A DNA stretch of 64,000 nucleotides from Acheta domesticus (GCA_031308135.1 JAHLJT010000631.1:264448925-264512924), one strand, 5' to 3'; shown: positions 44,812-57,289, counted from the first letter of the stretch. Notes: generated by a model not told the origin, from the letters alone. Numbers and translations: made by a program.

Positions 44812-45302
44812 ATTACTCGTTCACTTTACATTTGCAGACGGAGCGCTGCGATCTGTTTACATGAAGTCACCGCCGACTGAATGAGAAACGCGCGTCTGCA
44901 GTGTATACTGACCGTTTTATATGATATAGGTGGGGGTGAGCAGCACACAGAACCCCGGCGGGGCAAGAACATGGCCATTGAGCAGTAGATAAGTGCAAAG
45001 AAGAAATACAAATATTGTACGGGAATGTTGTGAATAGCGTGTGGTGTTATCTATTTTATTGTATATTAACATAATTATATAAGTGTATATATAATTATAT
45101 ACACTCCAGCTTACTGTCAGAAAGGCATAATTCGTCAGCTATGTGCGTATCGCTTGTTCTGCCTTCGGAGACAGCTGATTGGTCAGATGCTCATTGACAT
45201 CGGGACCATTCGTGCATTCTCGATTGTGTGTTCGGGCCTTCACTTTCAAAACAACATTAGTTCCTAATTCTGCCGTCTGCAAATGTAAAGTGAACGAGTA
45301 AT
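44812..45302. mobile_element. MITE with perfect 30-bp terminal inverted repeats
   Basis: Left repeat 44812-44841 (attactcgttcactttac...) and right repeat 45273-45302 are exact reverse complements over 30 bp. The interior (about 430 bp) has no transposase frame. It includes an AT-rich palindromic stretch near 45070-45105. The target duplication is ambiguous: TA or TAA are both compatible with the palindromic ends. Perfect TIR identity suggests a young insertion. Confidence 0.85.
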
Positions 45303-46568
45303 ACTTTCTTAGCAACGATTCCATTGCCGTGGCCTCTCTTCTACAGATGGTGAAGCACATTCAAATTTTGTATGTTATTAAAAAAGAAACATTCAAATTA
45401 TCGAACCGAGTGACGAAGGGAAGTTCGGGAGCACTCCGTGCCCTTTTGTTAACGTTCTGCTCGGGAATTCGTTTGGTGTTGATCGAAGAAATGACGGAAA
45501 GCCAACCATCTGAGCAGACGGCTGCTAGAATTGTCCTCCGGATAGCTCTTGAATTGAATTTCGCTTGAAGCCCAGGTGCATTGAGAATTGCATTTAATTG
45601 AATCACCATATTGTTCGGAACGCCATCTAGTGGAGAATGACAATCAAATGAACAGCACAAAAACGTTTTCCATGAAAAAACACTTATATACGCCAACTTT
45701 CTTGGAGATTGGTCAGATGTTGTCGAAGTTTATCGATCTTGGATTTATGAACATCCAGGGCTTGATTTCAAGGGAAGCGCACTGAAACGCGCGTTTCAGT
45801 ACCTCTTCACGTATTAAATGGTACAGAAAAAGGTCATTGGGCCAACAGATGCTTTATTACTTTGATTTTTAGATTAACCAATTTAGATGAATTTAAAACG
45901 TATGTAAAAACCCATTTACATTCAGAAAAGCTTTGAAATTTTTTTGAGGGATAAATGTAGTTTTGTGTTCTTCTCATTACGTCAACATATGAGTAACCAA
46001 TAACATATAACTGCTAATTTTTTATCAGTAAATTTCTGACCTGCAAAAGTACAGAAATTTAGAATTGTGCAAACTTTTGTAACATGCTCATTGTTATTTT
46101 TTGTTTTCATTATGTAATATACCTTAATTTAGTTAAGTTAAATAAACCAATTAACACGAAAAGAATGTATGATTGACCTATTTCATGTCTAAATATATAC
46201 GAGATAAATTAGCAAATTGTCGAAAAAGATAATAATTATATACGTACAAAGTTACAATTATATGCAACATGAATTAATTTAAATTATATTTATTTCAAAA
46301 GATTTGTAATTATTAGTCGATAAATTAATAAACAAAAACGATAAATTTATATAAAATTAATCAATTTGTCACTCGTTACGGTACATACAATTTTAGAAAT
46401 TAAGCACTGTGGGCATCCATTTATTTACATGTATTATAATATACATACTTAATCTGAAACGCACTAATTTAATCTCCCTCTCAGATATCAACATCAAATT
46501 ATAAGTAAATGCGCATTTTAACGGCTTTTTGTTAATGGACGTTGAACTGTACATGTCTGTGTGCGCAG
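45303..46568. other. Unassigned, AT-rich, possibly intron upstream of GPCR exon
   Basis: A 111-codon minus frame (45361-45696) and a 79-codon plus frame (45329-45568) overlap in 45361-45568; neither is recognised. A CTCF-like word ccactagatggcg lies at 45621-45633 (minus). The rest, to 46500, is AT-rich and empty. Confidence 0.4.
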
Positions 46569-46697
46569 CTTGTGGCAGCAGAGCGTCGCCTCAGCACCAA
46601 CACATCACGTACAATGGCGGCCATCTCTTTGGGCTTCATCGTCATGGTGACGCCATGGACCATACAGGAGGTGGTGGCTGCGTGCACGGGTTCCAAG
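46569..46697 (+). CDS. Class A GPCR, internal exon encoding end of ICL3 and TM6
   Basis: 43 codons in phase 0, from an acceptor gtgcgcag (46561-46568) to a donor AAG|GTGAGC (46698). Translation contains AERRLSTNTSRTMAA, then the hydrophobic GFIVMVTPWTIQEVVAAC, as expected for the end of intracellular loop 3 and TM6. The conserved TM6 proline is present, but the usual CWxP reads MVTP, so the toggle-switch Trp is Val. It splices in phase with 48551-48676 (TM7). The protein is an orphan-like rhodopsin-family receptor; ligand unknown. Earlier exons (TM1-TM5) were not found in the window. Confidence 0.75.
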
Positions 46698-48550
46698 GTG
46701 AGCACTTCTTTTATTTGCAGTCAAAATCTCAACGATACTAGTCTCAGCACTATCACCATGGTGACTTTACTCTGAGGTTCGTCGTCAAGACATGGACCAT
46801 CCAGGGGGGATCCCAAGGTGTGCCATTGGTTTTATAGCCATTATCTCAGCGAGAGGAGTCTCGAAACCAAAAACGTTATCGAGGCAATCTTTATGAGTTT
46901 CATCGTGGTGACGCCATGGTCTGTCAGAAGGTAGTGGCTACATGCACCTGTAGTAAGTGCATGTCGACACTAACTTCTGATAGAATTGGGTGAGAATTTG
47001 GTGATAATTTCTAGTTTATACTCCAAATTTCAACGATTGTCGTCTCAGCATCACGTTGTACCACACAACGACGGCATAGATAATTCCTTTCCGTATTTTC
47101 GTAAGATCAGGATCTTACTTGAATATGTAAAATAGAGATAGTTATTTAATGATTCGAATAATCTTTTTACTACGTTGTTCAATGCAGGATTTGAGGATAT
47201 TTTATACCGTAAAGTGTTGTTTTTCGTGTCAGAGCAGTACAAAAAGTATTTTTTTTAGAATTACTTGTATTTTATTTGGTTACGTTGGTAAATTGTGTAT
47301 TTTTTCACATGGCCTATTGGTATTAATTTAAGAATTTTTCAAATTTCTAAATACACGTTAAATAAAGTATTCTGAAAAACCAGTTGATTAATTTATTGAA
47401 GTAAAACTTCTTTCCTCGTGGTAGAATTAGTTATCGCATTGTCATAGATGCGTCACAAAAAGTTGTTTCAGAAACTGGGAGGAAACTGCACTGGTCCATC
47501 GTTGACTTTCCCTATTGCTATGCGTCAAGCACTTTTATTATAATACAAAGTACTTGCACACCTTCACTTAATTGTAATGCTTGCCATCCAATTTTCGATA
47601 GATTTGGCGTATTTTCTTCTGTTAATATCAACTTCGAAAAGAATTTTGTCTATCCAGGGGTAATAAAAAGGCCTAACCAACGTCCATTACCCTCCAACAC
47701 ATTACAAAACTTATTTAAACTAAACTTAGTGGACGCCCAAAGGCGTCCACTTATTGACTAAGCAGAAGTGATAGATACGTTAGAACCGTAGATTGTCATA
47801 TTCAGAAGTGCTTGTTCAGGTGCTGTTCAAGTACAACCCGTCGCTATGGAGTCACTCCACCATCGTTATACTTCCTCTGATGTCACAATGTCCTACGTCA
47901 CACACTTCTTTTCTTCTCGGAGCGCGTCGGATCATTCACGTGTTTTACCCTTCACCATGCACCCAACTCTCTTGCCCTCTTTCACGTATAATACACTCAC
48001 GTATAACCCAACAAAAATTACGGAATATACACACGTGAAATAACATTTACAATATTATTCTACACCTTGAAAGTGAAGTAAGAGTTATGCATTGTTACTA
48101 CGATCATGTGTGTGTGGCACAAGAAGAAAAATACTGGTATTTTCGAATTATACAATCATTCCAAAGTTTATTGAAGGATTTACAAAAAATACTTTTAAAT
48201 CTTGACAAGTGGGTAATTTTTTGTTAGATATGACATTTCATTTCTGCCATATAGTTTGTTGTCTGTAAGTCTCTAAGATCATGATTTTTTTCGTTATAGA
48301 ACGTTATTAGAATAATATGGAACTTTCGATATAGAAATTCGTGTTTCAGCACAGCTGTAGCCTTGAAGGAACCTCTCTTTAAGTCCGTCGTTCCTTCTCT
48401 CCATTCCCCATTCCCACGTGACGGCTCTTTCGCTGATAATCGCGTATGCAGCCGCCGCCTGCCCTGGAGACGCTGGTAAGCCAGTGCCCTCGGCAAAGGT
48501 CGACGAGAGTCGAGAGCGTCGACAATCGAATTTCGATTTGGGTGTCGCAG
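46698..48550 (+). other. Intron of GPCR gene
   Basis: Starts GTGAGC and ends GTCGCAG. It contains decayed exon copies (46778-46980) in its first 300 bp, and otherwise AT-rich sequence with no recognised feature. A short GC-rich stretch lies just upstream of the acceptor (48440-48550). Confidence 0.65.
46778..46980 (+). pseudogene. Two decayed tandem copies of the TM6 exon
   Basis: Copy 1 (from 46778) has ttcgtcgtcaagacatggaccatccagg and tcccaaggtg, like the true exon and its donor. Copy 2 (46884-46965) reads IFMSFIVVTPWSVRR then a stop, and after a one-base loss KVVATCTC, matching the exon's ISLGFIVMVTPWTIQEVVAAC. Intron words after the exon (ctcaacgatactagtctcagca) also recur after each copy (46843 and 47028). 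Unit spacing 121-143 bp. None can code. Confidence 0.72.
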
Positions 48551-48676
48551 GTGCCGCCGTTCCTGGACTTCCTGGCGACGTGGCTGGCGCTGAGCAACAG
48601 CTTCTGGAACCCCTTCCTCTACTGGCTGCTCAACAGTCAGTTCCGCCTCGCCTGCAGGGAGATGCTGTTCTCAAAG
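48551..48676 (+). CDS. Class A GPCR, exon encoding TM7 and helix 8
   Basis: 42 codons, phase 0 at both ends, between acceptor GTCGCAG|GTG and donor AAAG|GTGAGA. Translation has FLDFLATWLALSNSFWNPFL then YWLLNSQFRLACREMLFSK. NPFLY is the NPxxY motif of TM7, and FR after LLNSQ is the start of helix 8. NPxxY and the following basic helix are diagnostic of rhodopsin-family receptors. The pattern resembles biogenic-amine-like or orphan receptors, but I cannot assign a ligand. Joined to 46569-46697 and probably 50287-50373. Confidence 0.85.
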
Positions 48677-48994
48677 GTGAGATGTCACGACGTTTCTTTT
48701 TTTAAAAGTAGTTTGTTGAAATTGCGAACTTGCTAATTCTTGCTAAGATAAGATGCTTGCTAAGATAATAATGAAAATAGATGCGAACCAAACAGAAAGC
48801 GGAAAGTAGATCATTTAAAAAATAAACAAAAAAATAGAATGCGAAGAACAAAACGGATATAAGCGAGATGTGCGGGTGAAGACTGGTGCACACTGATTAA
48901 AATTATTCGACTTTGAACTCATAGTTAACATATGCTAAGCGTGAGTGTGTTTCTTTACGACAACGACTCAACTAAAATAGGCAGATTTGCTCAA

Positions 48995-49205
48995 AAAATA
49001 GATGCTTGAGACCCGGATGTTGTTACCAGCAGTAGGTGATACGGTTTATTCAGCCGTTGTCTAGAAGAAAATTCTAGCGGCCGGCTGCTCTGATCGTAGT
49101 TTTCTGTGGGTTCTCCGATCACACCAGGAGAAAGCCGGAGCAGTATCCTATCAAATGGGTTGTGGACAACGCGATATTTTTCCTTCCCCTTCCTTGTCCA
49201 TCTAG
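48995..49205 (+). repeat. tRNA-derived SINE, copy S3, in GPCR intron
   Basis: Plus-strand copy lacking a clear head. It shares gaaaattctag.ggccggctgctctga, agttttctgtgg, 'atcaaatggg' and 'ttccttccccttccttgtcc' with 62630-62865. Confidence 0.75.
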
Positions 49206-50286
49206 GGCCAAGAACACCTAGTGAATATCTCTCCACCTTGCCCCCGCAGGTGCCTTTGTTTTACCAGACCGCCTGTGAGGGAGTACAAAAGTTTTGGCAA
49301 TAATATTCCGACGTCACCATTTTCGCATTTCTTTATTTCTGGGTATGTCAACACCACCAGAAAGAACCATAATTCATTAGACATTTTAACTAAATAAGTG
49401 ACCGGTTGTTAAGACAGCTACATGGCAGCAACGTACAAAACAAAATGATCTGCGTTCAGATATTAACGTCACTCAAATGTTCTTTCCAATAACTACCATT
49501 CCGCTAGTCAAATAGGATCAAAGCAAAATTACGATCCAATTTATTTTAAGTAATATTTCACGTAAAAAATTACTACTAATAAAAGAAATTAAAAGTGACA
49601 AGCATAATATAACATTAAATGCCATTTTAATATACAGACTCGAACGACACATTTACTACAATGATTCTCAATAACTAATGAAGTGCCAATAAGTGGAGTG
49701 CCTAGTGTAAGTTTCTCTGTGATTGGTCAAGAACCTGTATTATAATGACTATCGTTATGCAACGGGTTGCAGCCATCAAATGATACAATTATACAATGGG
49801 AGTAGAAAAAATATTTTTTAAAAAATGCCATCATGCACTACCTGGGGATAATGCGGGTAATATATGAATCAGACATAGAGTAATGTCGGTATGTTTGAGC
49901 AGGCCAGGGCAGGCCAGGGCAGAACTGTCCATAGCAAGCCACCCCAGGACATACTTGTGAGTGGATACACTGTAGGCTGAATGCATTTCTTTTCCTGTCT
50001 GAATAGTTGAATAAGCTAAATAAATATCCAGAAAAGTAAATGGATTCGGCTCAAAACTTCCCAACCAATTCAATCCCATGGATTTACACAAGTTTATAAT
50101 GTAAACAAAAATGTCCAATTAAATATTGACTTTTAATTCACAGAATGCTGTTAATAACACATGTTAATGTGTAGAAGCACAGTTCCACTTTTGTTCGCCG
50201 CTTAGTGCCCTGTGTAAAGCGCTTCGCCGTGTCGTGCTGCCGGCCGTCTCCCCAGGCGTGGAGTCTCAGGCAGCCTGCCCCTGCAG

Positions 50287-50373
50287 GCGAAGCGGTCCGT
50301 CACGTCGCGCCACTCGTTCATCACCCGTTGGTCGCAGCAACTCGTCACTGTCGCTCGTGCGCGCCGCTGGTGA
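50287..50373 (+). CDS. Probable terminal exon of the GPCR (C-tail)
   Basis: Acceptor ctgcag (50281-50286) is followed in phase 0 by 28 codons and a TGA. Translation AKRSVTSRHSFITRWSQQLV then TVARARRW is basic and Ser/Thr-rich, as expected for a short GPCR C-tail after LACREMLFSK. GC content is raised over exactly this stretch. There is no other candidate between the exon B donor and here, but the exon is called by splice sites and composition alone. Confidence 0.55.
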   Translation, partial: AKRSVTSRHSFITRWSQQLVTVARARRW

Positions 50374-50797
50374 TTCAATAATCTCTCGGAGTCGCTTTTA
50401 AACGAATCGTTGCGTGGTTGCGAAGGGAGATTCTAGCACCGAAAACGAACGAATCGCTAAGGAATCGGTTGGCCATTCCGCGATCACTCAGCGCACTACG
50501 TTACCTTTTATTTTGTTGTTATTACTATTCGTATTATTATTTCTATGTGTTATGCTATTCGTATTATTATATATAAAATATTTCATTTTTTCTATACATT
50601 TTGTGGTATTTAAAATATAGAGCAAATAGTATTAGTTCAACATTTATACATATTAAAAAGCAAGAACTTCCTCAATGACAACTGTCAAAATTTGCTGCAT
50701 TTTACAATATATCCTCTATTAAATTTTATTTCCGGTGCCCGTAAATGATAGAACGTAAGTACACTGATGGGTTATTATATCTATATTTTTATTTCTA

Positions 50798-50834
<37 letters not shown>

Positions 50835-53800
50835 TTTAAATACAATTATCTATATTACTACTTCCAATGCGAGCGGAAATTGAAAGAAATCTGAGTAGCT
50901 TCTAGTCTTGAGAAATGCCTAGGGTTTTGATGGATACCAAAGAACGTGGAAAAATCCAAGAGCAATTAAGTAGTTTCCATTTTGACTGAAAAATAGAAAT
51001 ATTTTTTGTTAATCCGTTTATTCGCGAACTGCACGTAACAACTAAAATGCCGCCGGAATGTTTCTATAGTATTGGTGAATAGTTTATACACGCAGTCGAA
51101 TTGTGTAAATTGCTTTAATATTTCTGTGTTAATTTTTCTTTCTGAACAAATTTATTTGTTTTTTGTAAAGAAATAAACAATTTACGTGTTTCTGGAATAT
51201 TTATGTTTCTGCAATGCAAATTTTTGCATAGAAAGTATTTCTTTAAGCCAACCGAATGCTTATTGCGGCTCAGCCATCCAAAATATCCAAATAGTTTATT
51301 AGGCAAAATATGCCTACAACTGTCTTAAGAGCTTATTTTTGAAATTTCCTCGTTTCTCCCTGTTCACCAAGTCTGTTTAACATATGTGGATATTCAGTCC
51401 TGTCTTTTATAACATTCAAAAGGTTATGAATATAGTGAGCAAGTGTACTTAGAATTCTTTTAAGTATTGCCGAAAAATCCCTACTTTTAGGATGCAAACG
51501 ACGAAAACCGAATTTGTGAATTGACTGAATTCGAGTGCTAATTACGATAGACTTGTATGCCACGTGGCCTTACGTTCTCACCCGATTTTGGACCGTCAGA
51601 ACCGTATTCCCCCAGCCCACCATCTGAACTGCAGTGCAAATCAGGGCTTCCTGGGTTTTCCTGAGTCTTCACTAGCACTTACTTGTCTTCCTGAGTCTTC
51701 ACTCACTCTTGTAAATGAGCATAAAATTGCGGTGTCACACAGGTTACAACGAAATTGGAAAGTTACATGCACACTTTCTACGAGTAGTTATGCTGCTATG
51801 GCCAAACCGATTACAGAATAATTGCTAATATAATTAAATTAAAGCTGTTGTGTTTTACCACTGAAATGGCTCACCTGTGATTACAATTGGGATAATTCCT
51901 GGCACAGGCAACGTAACTTGCGTGTTATTGATCTACAGTCCTTTTGAATAATTATTCTTTTATTGGGCGTCAGACCGCATTGCTTTTGTGACAAAAGTCG
52001 CGGCCGAACTTTGGATGATTTTTTGTTTACTTACCACGGCTACTCTCGCTGGTAATGGGGGATGGTGACGTCTTGGAATATTCTGAGGCGGCGTTTTCTT
52101 TCAGTTTTTGTGGAAATTTTCGTTAATTGTTGGTAGTTTTCTGGACCGTCTTTGCCAAGTCTCGGAGTAAACACTTGTGTCTAATAGGTTCCGGAATCCC
52201 GACCACCTGCCTGCATTGTAGCGTACAGTGCGATCCATTGCAATAATAATAGTTCAAGTGACAGATTCTGTTCAATTTAGCCCACATTAGTTAATGTGTG
52301 GAGAATGATCAAAGCGAAATTGCACGTCTTCTCTGTTACATGGTCTGATCAGAAGTAACAAATTAATTCGATGAGAAAAGATGACTTGTCCAATCGCTTG
52401 AGTCGACCACTAGAGTCGAACTGGTTTTATGTAGTACCATAACGAAGGAAAATATGTCGTATGAAACTCAACATATGAAAATATGTCAAGTGAAGTCAAG
52501 TGAAAATTGTGTCATTGCATGATGTATGCTTACGCACAAAGTGAGACGATAAAGGAATTTTTGACTAATCAGAAGTTGCTAATTACGTGTCTACCAATGT
52601 AAATACATAGTGATATTACATACTATGACTCGTTTAATAATAAATTAGTAGTGGATAGTGATTTTCATTTCGATATGACTTTACATTCTCAGAGGAAAAA
52701 CATAACTGGGACATTTGTCATACGATATTTATTTATATTCTGACGACGCGACTTCAAGAACGAACAAGTCGCTTGAAGGGAGGAAAGCATATTCTTAAGT
52801 TCGTAATTAGCCGTGAAATACTGAGTAATTAATATTCACAACATTTCTTTAGAGCAAAGGAATAACAATGAGAAATACGCCTCATCACTGAACTTCAAAA
52901 GTCGTTAATACAACTGTCTCTTTAAGGTTACTTGCGTTTCAGGAAATTACCCCTATTAAGTGTTTTATTATGTGCAAATGATACACTAAGATTAATTACT
53001 TGGCTACGCTGACATCGAGTCGTGCTCGCTTCGCGTCCGCATAATTAAGCATTCTGACTGAAAATCAGAGATATTGCCATAAATATTAAATACCCTTTTC
53101 TGTTTTCATAAGCGGCTCCCGTAAAGCATGAAATATATTCTTGTCGTCATACGGTGATATATTAAATGATTTTAGCCGGGTTTCACCGAGCGTACTTATT
53201 TATTAAACACACTGAATTAATGCGACTTCGAGAGCGATATGTTTAAATAAGGGATTATTTTGTGTATTGGTATTGGTTCGAGGATGCTGGTGGTGGTCGG
53301 TTAAATTTGTAAACTGATCCGGGGATTAGCGTGTGTCGATGAACGCATTGCATTTTGCCATTGTCGGAAGCTGCATCGAACTGGACACATTTGCGGTTTA
53401 GGCTGTTTGTTGAAATACCGTCATTTGTTGTTAATGAAGTTCAATCGTTTCAGATTTTTAACGGTGAAGTGAGCCATTTTTGGAAAATATTTTTATTTTC
53501 AACGCTCAGCTGCAAACGTCGTATAAATTACGAACGCACTTCTAAGAAGCATATTTCTGTACGTCAAGCCTCCGAATTAAACTAGCATTGAATGTAGTGG
53601 AGAATTCTGGCAGGAGACTGTTAAACAACGGTCCTTTATATCGTATTACATAACGAAAGTGACAGCTTACGCGATGTGGGTATGCAAATGTTACAGATTA
53701 AAGAGAAAGGACGACTTCAAATTTTCGAACTCGAAATAGCAGCATATAATGGTACTTACGTGAGCCTAATATTACGAAAAATTCTTGGCATCTCACTTAA

Positions 53801-54540
53801 CACTAGAGTTCAAAACCATTCACTTCCTAGCTAATGCAAACATGTATTTTTTCTTGAGTTCGGGGGGAAATAATAGTTATTGAAATTTATGTTGACGCGG
53901 CAGGATTATATTCTTTCACAGAGGACTTGAGAGATAAAAACCCAAATCTATATATAATTTGCCTTTGAAAATAAATTTTATTACATTGGAGCGAATATTT
54001 TGCTAACAATTCATGTCAAAAACATTTATTGTTTCCTGTATTGCGAATTCAACTTGTTTATGATTTAGGGTAGGGATCCCATAATTTAAAAATGTCCACA
54101 GAATACACTTCTCCCCGTATCACCTCGCACTCGGTTTTATATAATTTTGACATAAAATAAATAAAAATAAGTAAAAAAATGAATAAAAAAAAGTAGTGCC
54201 AACTAACTTGTAATGCAAACCAATAATGTACGGGGAGCTCACGCACACAATTTATTCAGAAGCCTAAACCTGATTCAAACTAGGAAGGTAGAATAGTGGA
54301 GTCAATGGATTACTGTTTTGTTAAATTCTTGTGAAGACAAATTAGTTACGAGGAGAAGAGTTCGTGAAAATTACCACTATTTTAATTTTGCCACGTTGAC
54401 GTAACAAAGACGAGGTCACCTTTAAAACTGCACCTCTCCTCTTGCCGGTGGTGCACACTTTTATTGGGCGGAGTATTTCGGATTTAATTAATCATTCCAC
54501 TTCGGTCCCTCGCCGTCTAACAACGCTCATCGAGGGAGCA
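50374..54540. other. 3' flank of GPCR gene and AT-rich intergenic DNA
   Basis: Contains an (ATT)n array at 50798-50834 and a 16-base direct repeat ttcctgagtcttcact at 51658 and 51691. Frames at 51333-51563 and 53355-53585 have no motif. No further gene, RNA or repeat recognised. Confidence 0.45.
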
Positions 54541-54892
54541 GCGCGGGGCGTCCTTTGAAGACTCGCAAATGAGTACGCGTTAGGCCATTAGGACAAATGG
54601 CTGCCGGCCGCTGCTGTGCCGCTTCATTTCTCGCTGCGTCGACGCAAAACTCGTCCAGCGGCGCCTGCGGGGTGGCAACGACGGCGCTGGCGGTGGCGGT
54701 GGTAGTGTGTGTTGGCGGTGGCGGTGAGGCAGCGGCGGTGATGGCGGCGGTGGCGGCGGTGGTTGCGGTGGTTGCGGTGGTGGCAGTGGCGGCGGTGGCG
54801 GTGGCGGTGGCGGCTGTGGCGGCGGTGTCGGTGGTGGTGGTGTTGGTAGCGATGGTGGAAGCTGGGACGGGGACGGGAATAGGGGCAGTGAC
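54541..54892. repeat. GC-rich (GGY)n trinucleotide-rich tract
   Basis: 54690-54860 is made of ggcggtggtggcagt-type triplets. The frames give Val/Ala/Gly on one strand and His/Arg on the other, an artefact. It leads into the 11-bp minisatellite. Confidence 0.7.
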
Positions 54893-55212
54893 GGGGCGGA
54901 GGCGGGGCGGAGGCGGGGCGGAGGCGGGGCGGAGGCGGGCGGAGGCGGGCGGAGGCGGGGCGGAGGCGGGGCGGAGGCGGGGCGGAGGCGGGGCGGAGGC
55001 GGGGCGGAGGCGGGGCGGAGGCGGGGCGGAGGCGGGGCGGAGGCGGGGCGGAGGCGGGGCGGAGGCGGGGCGGAGGCGGGGCGGAGGCGGGGCGGAGGCG
55101 GGGCGGAGGCGGGGCGGAGGCGGGGCGGAGGCGGGGCGGAGGCGGGGCGGAGGCGGGGCGGAGGCGGGGTGGAGGCGGGGCGGAGGCGGGGCGGAGGCGG
55201 GGGCGGGGCGGG
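54893..55212. repeat. 11-bp G-rich minisatellite, about 29 copies
   Basis: Unit cggaggcgggg. Two 10-bp variants near 54935-54958 lack one G. Each unit has GG-containing runs, so the array can form many G-quadruplexes, and it contains SP1-like gggcgg words. Eleven is not a multiple of three, so translation yields an 11-residue period in every frame. Confidence 0.95.
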
Positions 55213-57289
55213 GTGGGAACTGAGACGTTGGGGGCGGAGACTGCTGCGGCTGCGGTGGCGGCGGTCATGTGTGTTGGTGGTGGTAGTGTCCGCGCTGGCG
55301 GTGGCAATGGGAAGGAGAGGGGAAGAGGGCGTCCCACCGAGAGGTTCGTTATCTCTGCAGGGCTCCTGTGTTCTCCCCTAAAGGGTTGTAAGAGTGTCCG
55401 ACATCTGTGTTGGTACACGCACCTTTTTGTCTGGTTTCTGAATCCCACTGTTTTTAAGTTCCTCCATCTTCTGCAGTATGTTTCTCCATATTAAGTCCCT
55501 ATGTTGAACAAACGTTTCGATGTTAGTTTCAGAGAACAAGTGAAGATTCAGTGTATTAACACTGCCTTTATATTTCAACAAACTTGATATATTTATAATT
55601 TTAGTGCTATTATCCCAATATGAAAATTTAATTATTGTTTAAAATGTTCGGTATATGAAATATCGAAGAACAGTTGTAACTGGTTATGCGTTCGTGAAAC
55701 TTCTGAGCGTAATAGTAATAAGAACAATAATTAACTAGGCCGATGTTATAGATTAATTTTTTCCGTAAAGGCTTTTTCAGTTCAGTCCTTTGAGAATGTG
55801 TGCCAAAAGTGATTGTAGTTTTGTTGATACAGTATCGAAGATAGTGACATCTTTCTTAATATTTATATTACATTTTAGATATTTGAGTCAACTGATGAAA
55901 AAGTATTTCAAAAAATTAGAGAAAGTGCCAGAATGTGGAATACGTTTTAATTTTTTTCTACAACTCTAAAAATAAGCGCACATTTGTAAAATAGTGTAGA
56001 TATAATTATTTAAACTAGTCAACAAACACACACAACACAACACACACACACACACACACAAACGCATACAACACACACACACACACACATGTATAAACAC
56101 GTGTGGTTAATATTATTCATATAAATTTATTCATAGAAATCGCAATATTTCGTAATTAAAAAAGGCCTACATGTGTTCCACATTAGGCCTACTCTATTCC
56201 TAAAGTGGAATAGAAAATGTTTTTTGTTTTCAACTTAAAAATAAATGCATTAACGTCTTATTTATGCACAAAAAATATTTGATTTATTATTACAGACAAT
56301 TCCTGCGGACGAAATTCTTTTAAGGATTACCTGCACATGGGACATGAGTTCGGTTCTTACTCTTCTGACACTGAGACTAATCAGTTGAGCTCTTAAACCA
56401 AACACATCCACAGTACGTATAGAACGTCAACATTAATATGTTAGAAAATGCAACTTAATGCATACAGTCAAAAGAACCATGTAATTATACATTCACCAGC
56501 AATCCGAAATATTCTACATTAGGACAATTCTCGTATTCCACCATATGGGACATAGCGGTCATATAACTTTCCAGCTGTCACGCGGTCAAAATCTGCATCA
56601 ATGTTCTTTACGTAATCTGTTATATTTCCTTAGATATACAACCAACACATACTATAGAGATAATTATTCTAATATTTACGGTACACGAGTAACAATAATT
56701 CTTTTGTTTACTGCTTCAATATTTTTGTTGACACTTTGAATAAATCGCGCTTTGCCACTTTACTCAAGAGTTTCAGCTCAAAAAACATTATTTACGCACG
56801 ATCTTCAAAGTAATTCCCAAATATTGACTCAAGACGTCAGATCAATATAGGCCAGATACGTCGGTATTTCACATTAGGAACGTATTCCTCATTAGGAGAC
56901 TTAACTCTGCTAGCTTTTGCGACATGAAACATTAAAAGTCGTGGCAAAGGAAAAGGACAGGTTCTTTCAATGCAAATTTAGAGATGGGTATAGTGTGGTG
57001 TCTAGTAATTCTAGCGCTCGGGTTTGAATCTGCCTTTTGTGTGTTTTGTTTCCTGTTAATTCAATTTTTTGTAAGAATACATTGCATTCAGTAGCATGAT
57101 TAATTATTCATTTAAGTTTTTAAATACTTAATAATTATTTCCTTTGTACATCTCGAATTCGTTTGGTTACAAGTTTTTCAAGAGACAGAAATGTTTCCCT
57201 GTTTAAGCTTTGTCCTAATTTGCAATTCTAATCGCAGTCCTTGTACACCCGAATAAAACGTTTGTCGCTCCAACCGCCTCAGGTGTCAC
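55213..57289. other. Intergenic DNA with (CA)n at 56023-56090
   Basis: The (CA)n has two interruptions. A word cattagg recurs near 56180, 56518 and 56872/56889, but no longer unit is visible. No gene recognised. Confidence 0.45.

Noticed and set aside
45361..45696. 111-codon minus-strand frame with a globular-looking composition
   Set aside because: No motif recognised, an equally plausible plus-strand frame overlaps, and no splice or start context supports it.
54597..55448. Open frames of 208 (plus) and 274 codons (minus) rich in Gly/Ala/Arg or Pro/Ser
   Set aside because: They follow the GGY and 11-bp repeats and have no domain outside the repeats.
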